Positions 1 through 9,592 of a stretch of DNA of 64,000 nt are shown one piece after another (position 1 is the stretch's first letter; each line of letters starts with the position of its first letter). This stretch comes from Rhizobium halophilum (lineage in GTDB: Bacteria; Pseudomonadota; Alphaproteobacteria; Rhizobiales; Rhizobiaceae), in contig NZ_JAKJHS010000002.1 of the NCBI RefSeq assembly GCF_021648825.1, positions 186,001-250,000 of the forward strand, in the 5' to 3' direction. Both the position numbers and the translations under genes were made by a program. The notes below the pieces were generated by a model. It saw only the letters and a list, made by a program, of their open reading frames with translations. It had not been told where the DNA came from and searched no databases.

Positions 1-738
1 TCCGTCAATATCAACGCCATCGCCATGCTGCGAAATCGGCGAGACCTTCCTTGGCCGAGCCTAGAGCACCTGGGGCGGATAGCACTGCAGGCGGGCGCGA
101 GCGGGCTGACCGTGCATCCGCGGCCGGATCAGCGGCATATCCGCTTTTCCGACTTGCCGGTCATCCGGGCGTTGATCGACGACGAATTTCCGCAGGCCGA
201 GTTCAACATCGAGGGCTATCCGAGCGAGGATTTCCTGGCGCTGTGTGAACGGACGCAGCCTGAGCAGGTAACGCTTGTGCCGGACGATCCGAGCCAGGCG
301 ACCTCCGACCACGGGTTCGACTTCCGTGCTCAGGGTGAGATGCTGAAGCCAATCGTGGCGCGACTGAAGGCGGGTGGCATGCGCGTCTCGCTGTTCGCCG
401 ACGGTGACGGCGATGCCGAGGCGGTGAAGCTGGCGAAAGCAACCGGCGCCGACCGGATCGAGCTCTATACAGGCCCTTACGGTGGCTGCTACGACGCGCC
501 GGAACGGGCGGAAGAGATCGTGGAAAAGCTCGGAAGGACGGCTGATGCAGCTCGCGCCGAAGGGATGAGCGTCAATGCTGGGCACGATCTGACGGTCGCC
601 AACCTGCCGCTTCTGGTCAAGCGGATCCCAGACCTTGCCGAGGTCTCCATCGGCCACGGGCTAACGGCGGATGCGCTGGAGTTCGGTATGGCGGAAACCG
701 TGCGACGCTTCCGCCGCGCCTGTGGGCAGATGGACTAG
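1..738 (+). CDS. pdxJ: Pyridoxine 5'-phosphate synthase, 5' end cut by window
   Basis: PdxJ condenses 1-deoxy-xylulose 5-phosphate with 3-amino-2-oxopropyl phosphate to make pyridoxine 5'-phosphate, the last step of de novo vitamin B6 synthesis in the cytoplasm. The frame is open from base 1 (S-V-N-I-N-A-I-A before the first Met at 25); the family N-terminus normally reads like this, so only a few residues are missing. Family motifs visible are [12 protein letters not shown] and, near the C-terminus, [13 protein letters not shown] and VSIGHGL. About 245 residues are present, close to the usual 240-250. Its stop overlaps the stop of the convergent regulator gene (CTAG). Confidence 0.95.
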   Translation, partial: SVNINAIAMLRNRRDLPWPSLEHLGRIALQAGASGLTVHPRPDQRHIRFSDLPVIRALIDDEFPQAEFNIEGYPSEDFLALCERTQPEQVTLVPDDPSQATSDHGFDFRAQGEMLKPIVARLKAGGMRVSLFADGDGDAEAVKLAKATGADRIELYTGPYGGCYDAPERAEEIVEKLGRTADAARAEGMSVNAGHDLTVANLPLLVKRIPDLAEVSIGHGLTADALEFGMAETVRRFRRACGQMD

Positions 739-1685
739 AGGGCCGAAAGCTTCGCCTCGGCGAGATCCAGTTCCCAGGTCTGGCCGACGCATGCTGGCCC
801 GAACATGGCGTGTCTTTCCTCGGAGACAAGTTTAAAGCCGGCGGTTTCGTAGATGCGGATGGCTGCCGTCAGCATGTCGTTTGTCCAGAGCGAGAGCCGG
901 GCATAGCCGGCAGAGATCGCGAAGCGGATGCATTCCTCCACCAGCGTGCGGCCGAGGCCAAGACCGCGCACCTGTGGATCGAGATAGAGCAGGCGAAGCT
1001 TTGCGGTGCCTCCGCCGCCATCGGTAACCAGCACCGAGCCCACCCGCTTGCCGCCCTGCTCGGCGATCCAGCTTCGTTCGCGCTGCGGGTTGAAGTCAGC
1101 GATGAACTGGCTGGCGACCTGTGCGATCAATGCCTCGAACTTCTCGTTCAGCCCATATTCGCGGGCGTAGGCCGTCGCCTGGCTTTCGATGAGCCAGCCC
1201 ATGTCGCCGATCCGGTAGGGGCGCAGGATCACGGGCGCGGGGCCTGCCGGTTGCGATGAAGGGTCGAGGATGGAGCGGATCGTGCGCATGGCCTCGATCA
1301 GCCGGCCGCGGCCGCCCTCGCTGACGCCGGCAAGGTCACCGGCGATCTGCTGGCGGGAGCGCTGCCCCAGCATGTCGCAGACCTCCTGTCCCTTTGCGGT
1401 GACACGCAGGATCTGGCTGCGTTTGTCGGACGGATCGGGTATGCTGTCGATGAAGCCGGCCTCGCGGAACTTCTTCACGATCCGGCTGAGGTAGGCGGGA
1501 TCGAGCCCGAGATCGCGGTTGAGTTCACTGGCCGAGACCGACTGCCGGGCACCCATCTCGTAAAGGATGCGTCCTTCCGTCAGCGTGTAGGGCGTCTCAA
1601 GATAGCCCTTGTCGAGCAAGCCAAGCTTATTGGTGTAGAAGCGGTTGAAGGCGCGGATAATGTCCGCCGTCGTGTCGTCGAGCAT
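735..1685 (-). CDS. MarR-type HTH regulator fused to GNAT acetyltransferase
   Basis: The first roughly 145 residues are a MarR winged helix ([20 protein letters not shown] as the recognition region, then the wing with DPSDKRSQ). Residues from about 160 to the end are a GNAT acyl-CoA-dependent N-acetyltransferase ([15 protein letters not shown] as the acetyl-CoA loop). This fusion is a known bacterial architecture; what it acetylates or binds is unknown. I chose ATG 1685 because GGAGG lies 7-8 bases before it; the ATG at 1700 overlaps that ribosome site. It is convergent with pdxJ and probably regulates itself or the racemase gene 56 bp downstream. Confidence 0.88.
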   Translation of the reverse strand: MLDDTTADIIRAFNRFYTNKLGLLDKGYLETPYTLTEGRILYEMGARQSVSASELNRDLGLDPAYLSRIVKKFREAGFIDSIPDPSDKRSQILRVTAKGQEVCDMLGQRSRQQIAGDLAGVSEGGRGRLIEAMRTIRSILDPSSQPAGPAPVILRPYRIGDMGWLIESQATAYAREYGLNEKFEALIAQVASQFIADFNPQRERSWIAEQGGKRVGSVLVTDGGGGTAKLRLLYLDPQVRGLGLGRTLVEECIRFAISAGYARLSLWTNDMLTAAIRIYETAGFKLVSEERHAMFGPACVGQTWELDLAEAKLSAL

Positions 1686-1705
1686 GGATGGAGCCTCCAT
1701 TCAGA

Positions 1706-1735
1706 GACTCCATCCAATAATATGTTGACGGAGTC
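1706..1735. promoter_or_regulatory. Inverted repeat before MarR-GNAT gene
   Basis: GACTCC at 1706-1711 is repeated inverted as GGAGTC at 1730-1735, just upstream of the MarR-GNAT start. The spacing is wide for a single MarR dimer, so an operator role is only a suggestion. Confidence 0.25.
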
Positions 1736-1740
1736 AAGTA

Positions 1741-2457
1741 TCATGCGGCGGCGCGGTCTGCGGCGGTCTCTGCCAGAGCGAATTGGATTGCAGCGCAGGC
1801 ATGGACGGCGGTGGAGTCTATGCCCGGCAGTGGCAGGTCTCGCGGATCCAGCAGCAGGCAGATCTCGGTGCAGCCGAGGATGATGCTGTCGGCGCCCTGG
1901 CGCTTGGCGGTTTCGATCATGGCGATGGCGCGCTCGCGGGAACCGGGCCGAACAACGCCGGCGCAGAGTTCGTCGAAGATGATGTCGTGCATGGCGCCGC
2001 GCTCGTCCGCCTCGGGCACCATCACCTCGATGTCCGCGTCGCGCATGCGTTCGGCGTAAAAGCCGTGTTCCATCGTGTAGCGGGTGGCGAGCAGGAGAGG
2101 GCGCTTCAGGCCCCTTGTGCCGAGAGCCTTTGCGGTTTCGTCGATGATGTGGATCAGCGGCACGTCGATCCCGCTGGCCACCTCGGGCGCCACCAGATGC
2201 ATGGTGTTGGTGCAGATCAGCACGCAATCGGCACCGGCGTCCTGCAGGCGGCGGGCGCTTTGGGTCAGCGCTGCTGCGGCGAGATCCCAGCGGCCGGCCT
2301 TCTGGAGGGCGACGATCTCGGCAAAATTGACGGAGTGCAGGAGAACGTCGGCGGAGGCGAGGCCGCCAATGCGCTCGCGCACCATCTCGTTGATCATGCG
2401 GTAGTAGACCGCCGTGCTCTCAAAGCTCATGCCGCCGATCAGGCCAATCGTCTTCAT
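1741..2457 (-). CDS. Aspartate/glutamate racemase family protein
   Basis: A 238-residue cytoplasmic protein of the Asp/Glu/hydantoin racemase superfamily, which interconverts D- and L-amino acids through two cysteines. The N-terminus MKTIGLIGGMSFEST matches aspartate racemases, the first catalytic Cys is in VLICTNTMH and the second in ILGCTEICLL. Length is typical (230-250). It is divergent from an AsnC/Lrp regulator, which suggests amino-acid-responsive control. The substrate (Asp or Glu) cannot be told from sequence. Confidence 0.88.
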   Translation of the reverse strand: MKTIGLIGGMSFESTAVYYRMINEMVRERIGGLASADVLLHSVNFAEIVALQKAGRWDLAAAALTQSARRLQDAGADCVLICTNTMHLVAPEVASGIDVPLIHIIDETAKALGTRGLKRPLLLATRYTMEHGFYAERMRDADIEVMVPEADERGAMHDIIFDELCAGVVRPGSRERAIAMIETAKRQGADSIILGCTEICLLLDPRDLPLPGIDSTAVHACAAIQFALAETAADRAAA

Positions 2458-2546
2458 CTGTCGTCTCCCTCTGGTGATCGGCAGGATGATAAGGCGCGTG
2501 CGGCGAAACTGGCGTGCGATATGAGTGGCAGTTTATCGCTTTGATG

Positions 2547-2561
2547 CACGCATATTGCGTG
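2547..2561. promoter_or_regulatory. CACGCA-TAT-TGCGTG inverted repeat, likely Lrp-type operator
   Basis: A perfect 6+6 bp inverted repeat with a 3-bp centre lies in the 150-bp gap between the divergent racemase and AsnC/Lrp genes. AsnC-family regulators bind 15-bp imperfect palindromes and usually control themselves and a divergent neighbour. Seen: the palindrome. Inferred: the binding. Confidence 0.45.
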
Positions 2562-2608
2562 ATCGCGGTCACTGGTGCACATGGAATGCGTGCAACAGGA
2601 GAATGCCA

Positions 2609-3073
2609 ATGCTGGACGAGCGTGATCGCCGAATCCTCGAACTGCTGCAGAAGGATAGTGCCATGCCGGTGGCGGAGGTGGCCGAGCAGGTGTCGCTATC
2701 CGCCTCGGCCTGCTCGCGGCGGATCCAGCGACTGGAGGAGGCGGGGTATATCCAGCGGCGCATCGCCGTTCTCGACCGGGAGCGCATCGGCGTGCCGACG
2801 ACGGTCTTTGCGCTGATCAAGACGGCGCATCATTCCGACGACTGGATCGAGAGCTTCCGGCGCGCGATCAGCGACATCGGCGAGATCGTCGAGGCGCACC
2901 GGCTGACCGGCAGCTACGACTATATCCTGAAGGTGGTGCTGCCGCGGGTCGAGCACTACGACGTCGTCTATCGCCGCCTCGTCAAGCGCATCGAGCTTTT
3001 CGATGTCTCCGCCTTCATCTCCATGGAGGTGCTGAAGAGCGGCCAGACGCTGCCGGTGGACTACGCGGTGTGA
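2609..3073 (+). CDS. AsnC/Lrp family transcriptional regulator
   Basis: A leucine-responsive-type regulator with N-terminal HTH (MLDERDRRILELLQKDS, then VSLSASACSRRIQRLEEAG) and a C-terminal RAM ligand/oligomer domain (ending VSAFISMEVLKSG). I chose ATG 2609 because AGGAG at 2597-2601 sits 7 bases before it; ATG 2603 is too close to that site. At 154 residues it is normal for the family. Divergent from the racemase, it probably senses an amino acid and controls that gene. Confidence 0.9.
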   Translation: MLDERDRRILELLQKDSAMPVAEVAEQVSLSASACSRRIQRLEEAGYIQRRIAVLDRERIGVPTTVFALIKTAHHSDDWIESFRRAISDIGEIVEAHRLTGSYDYILKVVLPRVEHYDVVYRRLVKRIELFDVSAFISMEVLKSGQTLPVDYAV

Positions 3074-3077
3074 GGAT

Positions 3078-3100
3078 GCGGGCGCCACGAAGGCGCCCGC
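3078..3100. terminator. Bidirectional hairpin between convergent genes
   Basis: GCGGGCGCC (3078-3086) pairs perfectly with GGCGCCCGC (3092-3100) around a 5-base loop, right between the stops of the Lrp gene and the oppositely oriented oxidoreductase. No clear T-run. Confidence 0.55.
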
Positions 3101-3108
3101 CGAGGAGA

Positions 3109-3990
3109 TCAGGCAAGTGCTGCGCGGTGGTCTTCGAAGAACGCCCGTAGCGACTGCGGCTTGACGCCGGTCAGGGTCTCGAAGTCGTTGGTGACGAGGT
3201 CGAAGTTGCCGGCGCGGATGTTGGCGTCGGCAGAGACCAGCATCGCGATCACGAAGTCTGGCAGACCCGCGGCCTTCAGACCGCTGGCAAGCTGGTCATC
3301 CGAGGCAGGAACGACCTGCAGCGGCTTGCCGGCAACCGCAGAGACGATTGCGGCGATCTCGGCGGCGGAATGACTTTCCGGACCGGTCAGGGTGAGCGTG
3401 GCATTGCCTTCAGGTGGCTTCGCAAGGGCTGCGGCGGCGGCGCGAGCGCAGTCGTCCCGGGAGATGTTGGACATCCGTCCGTCGCCCATGGCCGTGTACC
3501 AGCTGCCGGCCTGCAGGTTGTGCGGCATGGCCATCAGATGGTTGTCCGCATACCAGGCGTTGCGCAGGATCGTGTAGGGGAGGCCGCTCGCCTTGATGGC
3601 CTGCTCGGTGCCGAGATGATCCGGAGCAAAGGTCACCAGCGAGCGGTCGGGGTTCGGCATGGAGGTATAGACGACGTGGTCGACGCCCGCTGCAACCGCA
3701 GCCTCGACTGCGTTGCGATGCTGCTCTAGGCGTTTTCCGGGTGTCGCCAGTTCGTCCGTCGAGACGATAAGGAGGCGGTCGATGCCGGTGAAGGCCATTA
3801 CCAGACCCTCCCTGTCGTCGAAATCGGCCTTGCGGGTCTCGACGCCTAGCTCCGAGAATTCTGTCAGTTTTGACGGATCCCGGCTGCCGGCGACAATGTC
3901 GGACGGCGCGATCTTCTGTGTCTCCAGCAGGTGTCGGAGAGTGGCTCGGCCAAGATGGCCGCTGGCGCCGGTAACGAACAGACGGGTCAT
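3109..3990 (-). CDS. NmrA/QorB-type NAD(P)-binding oxidoreductase
   Basis: An atypical short-chain dehydrogenase-like protein of 293 residues. The Rossmann nucleotide site is VTGASGHLGRATLRHL at residues 5-20, followed by the NmrA-style core (YTSMPNPDR, LPYTILRNAWYADN). The related E. coli QorB reduces quinones with NADPH. The Met at 3990 starts the conserved fold; the extra 14 codons upstream look non-coding. It is divergent from an HxlR regulator, the same layout as ytfG-ytfH in E. coli, so it is probably induced by an electrophile or redox signal. Confidence 0.85.
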   Translation of the reverse strand: MTRLFVTGASGHLGRATLRHLLETQKIAPSDIVAGSRDPSKLTEFSELGVETRKADFDDREGLVMAFTGIDRLLIVSTDELATPGKRLEQHRNAVEAAVAAGVDHVVYTSMPNPDRSLVTFAPDHLGTEQAIKASGLPYTILRNAWYADNHLMAMPHNLQAGSWYTAMGDGRMSNISRDDCARAAAAALAKPPEGNATLTLTGPESHSAAEIAAIVSAVAGKPLQVVPASDDQLASGLKAAGLPDFVIAMLVSADANIRAGNFDLVTNDFETLTGVKPQSLRAFFEDHRAALA

Positions 3991-4121
3991 GCGTGGGCTC
4001 CATTCAGGGGTCGGTGACGATGTTAGTCTCAAAAATAGACCAGCACTATAAAGGGAATTGATCTTCGGCTGTAAAGGAGGCAGTTTTCGGGGAGATCGTT
4101 ACGTTGAGGGAACCACCTGCC

Positions 4122-4532
4122 ATGGACCAAGCCGTCCGCTCAGCCGCAAAGGCAGCGACCGCTGACTGCGATCGCAGCACCTGGGATGCGGGCAACTGCC
4201 CCGTGCGCGATGTGATGAACCGGATCTCGGGAAAGTGGGCGACGCTGCTTCTGGAGGCCTTGGCAGCCAAGCCGCATCGGTTCGGCGAACTCCGGCGGCT
4301 CGTGCCAGATATCTCGCAGCGCATGCTGACGCAGACGCTGCGAGACCTGCAACGGGATGGCTATATCGAGCGGGAAGTGTTTCCGACCAAGCCGCCGAGC
4401 GTTGAATACCGGATGGCACCGCTCGGACGCTCGCTTTTTGGGCCGCTTTCCAAAGTGCTGGAGTGGGCGGCGGAGAACCATGATGCGGTTCGCGCGGCGA
4501 GGCGCTCCTTCGACGACGCGGGTCTAGCCTGA
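4122..4532 (+). CDS. HxlR family transcriptional regulator
   Basis: A 136-residue winged-helix regulator. The family signature [19 protein letters not shown] is followed by [30 protein letters not shown], the HTH. The cysteine of the signature is the usual redox or aldehyde sensor in HxlR/YodB/QorR proteins. ATG 4122 is preferred; an in-frame TTG lies at 4104. Divergent placement makes the NmrA-type oxidoreductase its likely target. Confidence 0.88.
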   Translation: MDQAVRSAAKAATADCDRSTWDAGNCPVRDVMNRISGKWATLLLEALAAKPHRFGELRRLVPDISQRMLTQTLRDLQRDGYIEREVFPTKPPSVEYRMAPLGRSLFGPLSKVLEWAAENHDAVRAARRSFDDAGLA

Positions 4533-4539
4533 ATCGAAA

Positions 4540-4564
4540 GAGGGCGGCAGATGCTGCCGCCCTC
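4540..4564. terminator. Bidirectional hairpin terminator
   Basis: GAGGGCGGCAG (4540-4550) and CTGCCGCCCTC (4554-4564) form a perfect 11-bp stem with a 3-base loop between the convergent HxlR and alcohol dehydrogenase genes. Confidence 0.65.
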
Positions 4565-4589
4565 TGGAAGGTGTCACCGGGATGCCGGA

Positions 4590-5637
4590 TCAGGCGGCCA
4601 GCGAGGCCATGTCGATGACGAAGCGGTAGCGCACGTCGCTCTTCAGCACGCGCTCGTAGGCTTCGTTGATGTTCTGGATGTCGATCAGCTCGATCTCCGA
4701 CACGATCCCGTGCGTTCCGCAGAAATCCAGCATTTCCTGGGTTTCCTTGATCGAGCCAATCATCGAGCCCGACAGGCTGCGGCGGCCGGGGATCAGCGAA
4801 AAGGCGTGAACGGGAACCGCATCCTCTGGCGCACCTACGACGACCATCGAACCGTCGACCTTCAACAACGCGAGATAGGCGTTCCAGTCAATGGCGACGC
4901 CGACGGTGCAGATGACCAGGTCGAAGCTTCCGGCGAGTTTGCTAAAGGTCTCCGCGTCGCTCGTCGCATAATAGTGATCGGCACCGAGCTTCAGGCCGTC
5001 TTCCTTCTTCGACAGCGAGTGGCTGAGGACGGTAACTTCCGCGCCCATGGCATGTGCGAGCTTGACGCCCATGTGGCCGAGACCGCCCATGCCGAGGATT
5101 GCGACCTTTTTGCCCGGGCCGGCGTTCCAGTGGCGAAGCGGCGAGTAAAGCGTGATGCCTGCGCAAAGCAGCGGCGCGGTTGCGTCGAGCGGCAGGTTGT
5201 CAGGGATCGACAGGACGTAGCCTTCCTTGACGACGATATGGTCGGAATACCCACCCTGGGTGGCAGGTCTTCCCGTCGCGCTCGACGCTGTTGTAGGTCT
5301 GCACCAGGCCCGGCATGTACTGCTCGTTGTCGAGGTCCCGCCTGGCGCAGCCGACACAAGAATCGACAAAGCAGCCAACGCCGACCTTATCGCCCACTTT
5401 GAACTTGGTGACGTCCGAGCCCACTGCTGTGACGACGCCGACGATCTCGTGGCCGGGCACGATTGGGTAGACGGCGTTCTTCCACTCGTTGCGAACGGTG
5501 TGGATGTCGGAATGGCAGACGCCGCAATAGTGAATGGAGATGGCTACGTCGTCGGCATTCGGCTCGCGGCGTTCGAAGGTGAAGGGGGCAAGGGGTTTAG
5601 ACGCGTCGGTGGCGGCATAGCCTCGTGCAAGTGCCAT
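4590..5637 (-). pseudogene. Zinc-dependent alcohol dehydrogenase broken by frameshift
   Basis: A medium-chain alcohol/cinnamyl-type dehydrogenase in two frames. The first part (from ATG 5637, MALARGYAATDASKP) has the catalytic-zinc CGVCHSD and [12 protein letters not shown]; the second has the NAD(P) fold [19 protein letters not shown]. The frame changes around 5256-5270: after D-G-K-T the reading should continue T-Q-G-G-Y-S-D, but one extra base shifts it. Together the parts would give about 348 residues, normal for the family. Either a recent pseudogene or a single-base sequencing error in a C/G-rich stretch. Confidence 0.8.
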
Positions 5638-5766
5638 GGGCAGCTCCAATCTTGAGATGAGGAAATCACAAGATTGGGTTATGCAGCGAGACGGCAAGAA
5701 GCGTTAGACCGATCCTTCGAGCTTCTTGCACGATTCTCCAGATGTGGGTGACGCAGGATGTCGCCG

Positions 5767-6141
5767 TCAGTCCCGCGCCTCAAGGGCGGCGTCTTTACGG
5801 CACTGTGCGATCTTGAGCTGGCGGACCGACAGGATTCTCGTGATCCTCTCATCGCCGTCCGTTTCCACAGACATGCAGGCACAGGCGTAACCGTAATACC
5901 CGTTGATCGCGATAAATTCGCCTTGGGACAGATCGGGGATGAGCTCCATGCCTTCTGGTCCGTCCGGCCGGTCGGGATCCTGCGTCATGATTGTCCAGCT
6001 CTTATCCTTGTCCTGAAGCCACCAGTTTCTCGGCGTCGGGTTGTCGAGCCACCCACAGCGCGTTTCGGCCGCGACGGCCAAAGCGGGTAGAGCAAGGCAT
6101 GCTGTGATCGTAACACTGATCAGGGCTGAAGGCAGGGGCAT
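5767..6141 (-). CDS. DUF4087-type secreted protein
   Basis: A 124-residue protein with a clear Sec signal peptide (about residues 1-25, LPALAVAAE) and a short mature domain of the DUF4087 kind (RCGWLDNPTPRNWWL, then GYYGYACACMSVETD). Function is unknown; it should be periplasmic. The two adjacent cysteines in YACACM and the one in RCGW could form a disulfide. It lies alone between the dehydrogenase remnant and a TetR gene. Confidence 0.75.
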   Translation of the reverse strand: MPLPSALISVTITACLALPALAVAAETRCGWLDNPTPRNWWLQDKDKSWTIMTQDPDRPDGPEGMELIPDLSQGEFIAINGYYGYACACMSVETDGDERITRILSVRQLKIAQCRKDAALEARD

Positions 6142-6283
6142 GGTTTACGGTTCCAGATTGCTTGACTGTGGGCGTGCATCGTGACCGCCGCGAAGCGCCG
6201 AAGCGGGACGACCCATAGGCTGTAATGACGCATAATTCCGCTTGACGCACAACACGGACTTCCGCATAAGACATTCAAGAACC

Positions 6284-6297
6284 GTACCGTACGGTAC
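6284..6297. promoter_or_regulatory. 14-bp perfect palindrome, likely TetR operator
   Basis: GTACCGTACGGTAC reads identically on both strands and lies 20 bp before the TTG start of the TetR-family gene. TetR-family proteins typically bind such palindromes and repress themselves. No second copy was noticed before ilvC. Confidence 0.55.
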
Positions 6298-6316
6298 CTG
6301 CAAGGGAGCGACTATT

Positions 6317-6976
6317 TTGATTGGCGATGCGGGCCAGATGCCGGAATTTACGCCGCGCCAGAACGAGGTTCTGGAGCAGGCGTTGCGTTTGCTGGTAGAG
6401 GGCGGCGACAGGGCGCTGACGACGTCGGGACTGGCTCGGGCGGCCAACTGCTCGAAGGAAAGCCTCTACAAGTGGTTCGGCGACCGCGACGGGCTGCTCG
6501 CAGCTATGATCGCTCATCAGGCAAGCAAGGTTCGAACCTATGAGCGCGGCAAGGAAAAGCTAACGCCGGAGAACCTGCGGGAACATCTCGAGACGTTTGC
6601 GCGTGACCTCCTGGAAGTCCTTTCCGGCGACATTTCGCTGGCGCTCAACCGGTTGGCGGTCGGCCAGTCGGGGCGGGATGGTTCCAAGTTCGGAAAACTG
6701 CTTCTAGAGCATGGCCGCCGGCAAATCGACCGCAGAGCAATGGCCTTGATTGATGCCGGCAAACGAGCAGGGCTACTCCGTTTTGACGATGCGGACGCCG
6801 CCTATCACACGCTCTACGGCTTGATCGTGTCCGACCTGCATGTGCGCATGCTGCTCGGCGAGCCGGGGCTCAAGGACAATGCGCGCCAGGCGCGGAGGGC
6901 GGTCAATGCCTTTCTGACGCTTCACGGCACGCGCCAGGAATCGGGGGAGGCGGTGCGCTTCTCCTCGGGACGATAA
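6317..6976 (+). CDS. TetR/AcrR family transcriptional regulator
   Basis: Residues 8-70 carry the TetR HTH (LTTSGLARAANCSKESLYKWF) and the rest is an AefR/YsiA-like ligand domain. I prefer TTG 6317, since AAGGGAG (6302-6308) sits 8 bases before it; ATG 6338 (MPEFTPRQNEV) is the alternative. About 219 residues, normal for the family. The next gene, ilvC, starts 42 bp downstream, so the two may share a transcript. The ligand is unknown. Confidence 0.85.
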   Translation: MIGDAGQMPEFTPRQNEVLEQALRLLVEGGDRALTTSGLARAANCSKESLYKWFGDRDGLLAAMIAHQASKVRTYERGKEKLTPENLREHLETFARDLLEVLSGDISLALNRLAVGQSGRDGSKFGKLLLEHGRRQIDRRAMALIDAGKRAGLLRFDDADAAYHTLYGLIVSDLHVRMLLGEPGLKDNARQARRAVNAFLTLHGTRQESGEAVRFSSGR

Positions 6977-7003
6977 AGCACCATCAACAACGAACACGCA
7001 TAG

Positions 7004-8038
<1,035 letters not shown>

Positions 8039-8060
8039 CTTCTGCCATTAGACATGGTTG

Positions 8061-8095
8061 CGCCGCGTTTTCCTGCTGGAAGACGCGGCGTTTGC
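8061..8095 (+). terminator. Rho-independent terminator of ilvC
   Basis: CGCCGCGT (8061-8068) pairs with ACGCGGCG (8083-8090), the stem is prolonged inside by TCC/GGA, and TTTGCTCTT follows. It sits 22 bp after the ilvC stop. Confidence 0.75.
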
Positions 8096-8161
8096 TCTTG
8101 TATCGGCCCGGAACGCGGCCTTCGCTGGTCTGAAACAAGTCGAAGCAGGCAAGAAACTGAA

Positions 8162-8196
8162 GAAGTTCGATAGGTCAGTATTGCTGACCTGTCGAA
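8162..8196. repeat. 15-bp inverted repeat before the aminotransferase gene
   Basis: AGTTCGATAGGTCAG (8162-8176) and its near-perfect inverse (8182-8196, 13 of 15 paired) flank TATTG, 35 bp before the aminotransferase start. The inner AGGTCAG/CTGACCT arms are perfect. There is no T-run, so an operator or mRNA leader structure is more likely than a terminator. Confidence 0.45.
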
Positions 8197-8230
8197 GTTT
8201 CTGTAATGCTTCAGCCAACAAAATTGAAAG

Positions 8231-9472
8231 ATGAGGAAACATCCGGTGCTCGATTGGGAACATATCTTTGCCACCCGTTCCACCAGAATGCGTGCGTCCG
8301 AAATCCGGGAACTGCTGAAGCTGCTCGAGCAGCCGGACATCATCTCGTTCGCCGGCGGCATTCCCGATCCGGCGCTCTTTCCGCACGAGGCGTTCCAGGA
8401 GGCCTATGCGTCGATCTTTTCCGGGCCGCAGGTGAACGCCGCGCTGCAGTATTCCGTCAGTGAGGGCTACAAGCCGCTGCGCGAATGGCTGGTGGGCGAG
8501 ATGGCCAAGATCGGCATTGAATGCGGCGTCGACAACGTCTTCATCACCTCGGGCTCGCAGCAGGCGCTGGATTATCTCGGCAAGCTCTTCATTTCGCCCA
8601 ATGATACGGCGCTCGTGACCTGGCCGACCTATCTCGGTGCGCTGCAGGCCTTCAATGCCTACGAGCCGACCTACGACCAGCTGTCGCTGAGCGGCAACCG
8701 GACGCCGGAAGGCTACCGCGAGGCAGCCGCCAAGGCCGGTGGCGCGGTGAAATTCGCCTATCTCTCGCCCGACTTCGCCAATCCGACCGGAGAGACGGTC
8801 GACCGCGCGGCGCGCGAAAAGCTGCTCGATCTCGCCGATGAGCTGGACATCGCCGTCATCGAAGACGGCGCCTACCAGAACCTTCGCTACGACGGCGAGC
8901 CCGTGCCGCCGATCATGGCGCTCGACATCGCCCGCAATGGCGGGATCGAGAATACGCGGACGATCTACAGCGGAAGCTTCTCTAAAACGCTCGCCCCAGG
9001 CTTGCGAGTCGGATTCGTGGTTGCCGCCATGCCGGTGATCCGCAAGCTGGTGCTGATGAAACAGGCGGCAGATCTGCATTCCTCGACGATCAACCAGATG
9101 GCCGTTGCAACCGTTGCTGAGACGATCTTCCCAGCGCAGGTGGCGAAGATCAAGAAGGCCTACAGCGCGCGTCGCAATGCGATGCTGGCTGCACTGACGA
9201 AATTCATGCCAGCCGGCGCCAGTTGGACGAAGCCCGAGGGCGGAATGTTCGTTTGGGTGCGGTTGCCGGAGGGAATGGACGGTGCCGAGCTTCTCGCGCG
9301 GTCGATCCGGACGGAGAAAGTCGCCTTCGTTCCCGGCAAAGCCTTCTATGCCGACGGCTCCAACAACAACACGCTGCGGCTGTCCTTCTCCTGCGCCAAC
9401 GAAGCGATGATTGAAGAGGGCATCAGCCGCCTCGGCAGGCTGATCAGCGACGCGGTTGCCGAGGCAGCCTGA
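8231..9472 (+). CDS. PLP-dependent aminotransferase (2-aminoadipate/aromatic type)
   Basis: A fold-type I class I/II aminotransferase of 413 residues. Substrate-loop ISFAGGIPDPALFP is near residue 40, SGSQQALD near 115, PLP-contacting DFANPTG near 185, and the Schiff-base lysine is K252 in SGSFSKTLAPGLRVG. Its closest well-known relatives are LysN-type 2-aminoadipate and broad aromatic/branched-chain transaminases. It follows ilvC but after a terminator, so it is probably a separate unit. The amino donor and acceptor cannot be assigned. Confidence 0.88.
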   Translation: MRKHPVLDWEHIFATRSTRMRASEIRELLKLLEQPDIISFAGGIPDPALFPHEAFQEAYASIFSGPQVNAALQYSVSEGYKPLREWLVGEMAKIGIECGVDNVFITSGSQQALDYLGKLFISPNDTALVTWPTYLGALQAFNAYEPTYDQLSLSGNRTPEGYREAAAKAGGAVKFAYLSPDFANPTGETVDRAAREKLLDLADELDIAVIEDGAYQNLRYDGEPVPPIMALDIARNGGIENTRTIYSGSFSKTLAPGLRVGFVVAAMPVIRKLVLMKQAADLHSSTINQMAVATVAETIFPAQVAKIKKAYSARRNAMLAALTKFMPAGASWTKPEGGMFVWVRLPEGMDGAELLARSIRTEKVAFVPGKAFYADGSNNNTLRLSFSCANEAMIEEGISRLGRLISDAVAEAA

Positions 9473-9479
9473 TCGAACT

Positions 9480-9510
9480 GCGGGAGGGGGCCCTTTCCGG
9501 CACCTCCCGC
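9480..9510 (+). terminator. Hairpin after aminotransferase gene
   Basis: GCGGGAGG (9480-9487) pairs with CCTCCCGC (9503-9510). No T-run follows. Confidence 0.45.
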
Positions 9511-9529
9511 CATTGCCGGCGGCGCAGCA

Positions 9530-9558
9530 CTGTCATAAAGTTGTTAGACGGCTGTGAT
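9530..9558 (+). promoter_or_regulatory. PHO-box-like triple repeat
   Basis: CTGTCAT (9530-9536), TTGTTAG (9541-9547) and CTGTGAT (9552-9558) recur at exactly 11-bp steps, with AAAG and ACGG between. PhoB boxes are 11-bp direct repeats of CTGTCAT-like 7-mers separated by 4 bases; in rhizobia the form CTGTCATAAA is typical. It lies 35 bp before the binding-protein gene. The first and third units fit well, the middle one poorly. Confidence 0.5.
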
Positions 9559-9592
9559 CTAGCGGGGCATCCAAGCAGGAAGGATCATCCCC

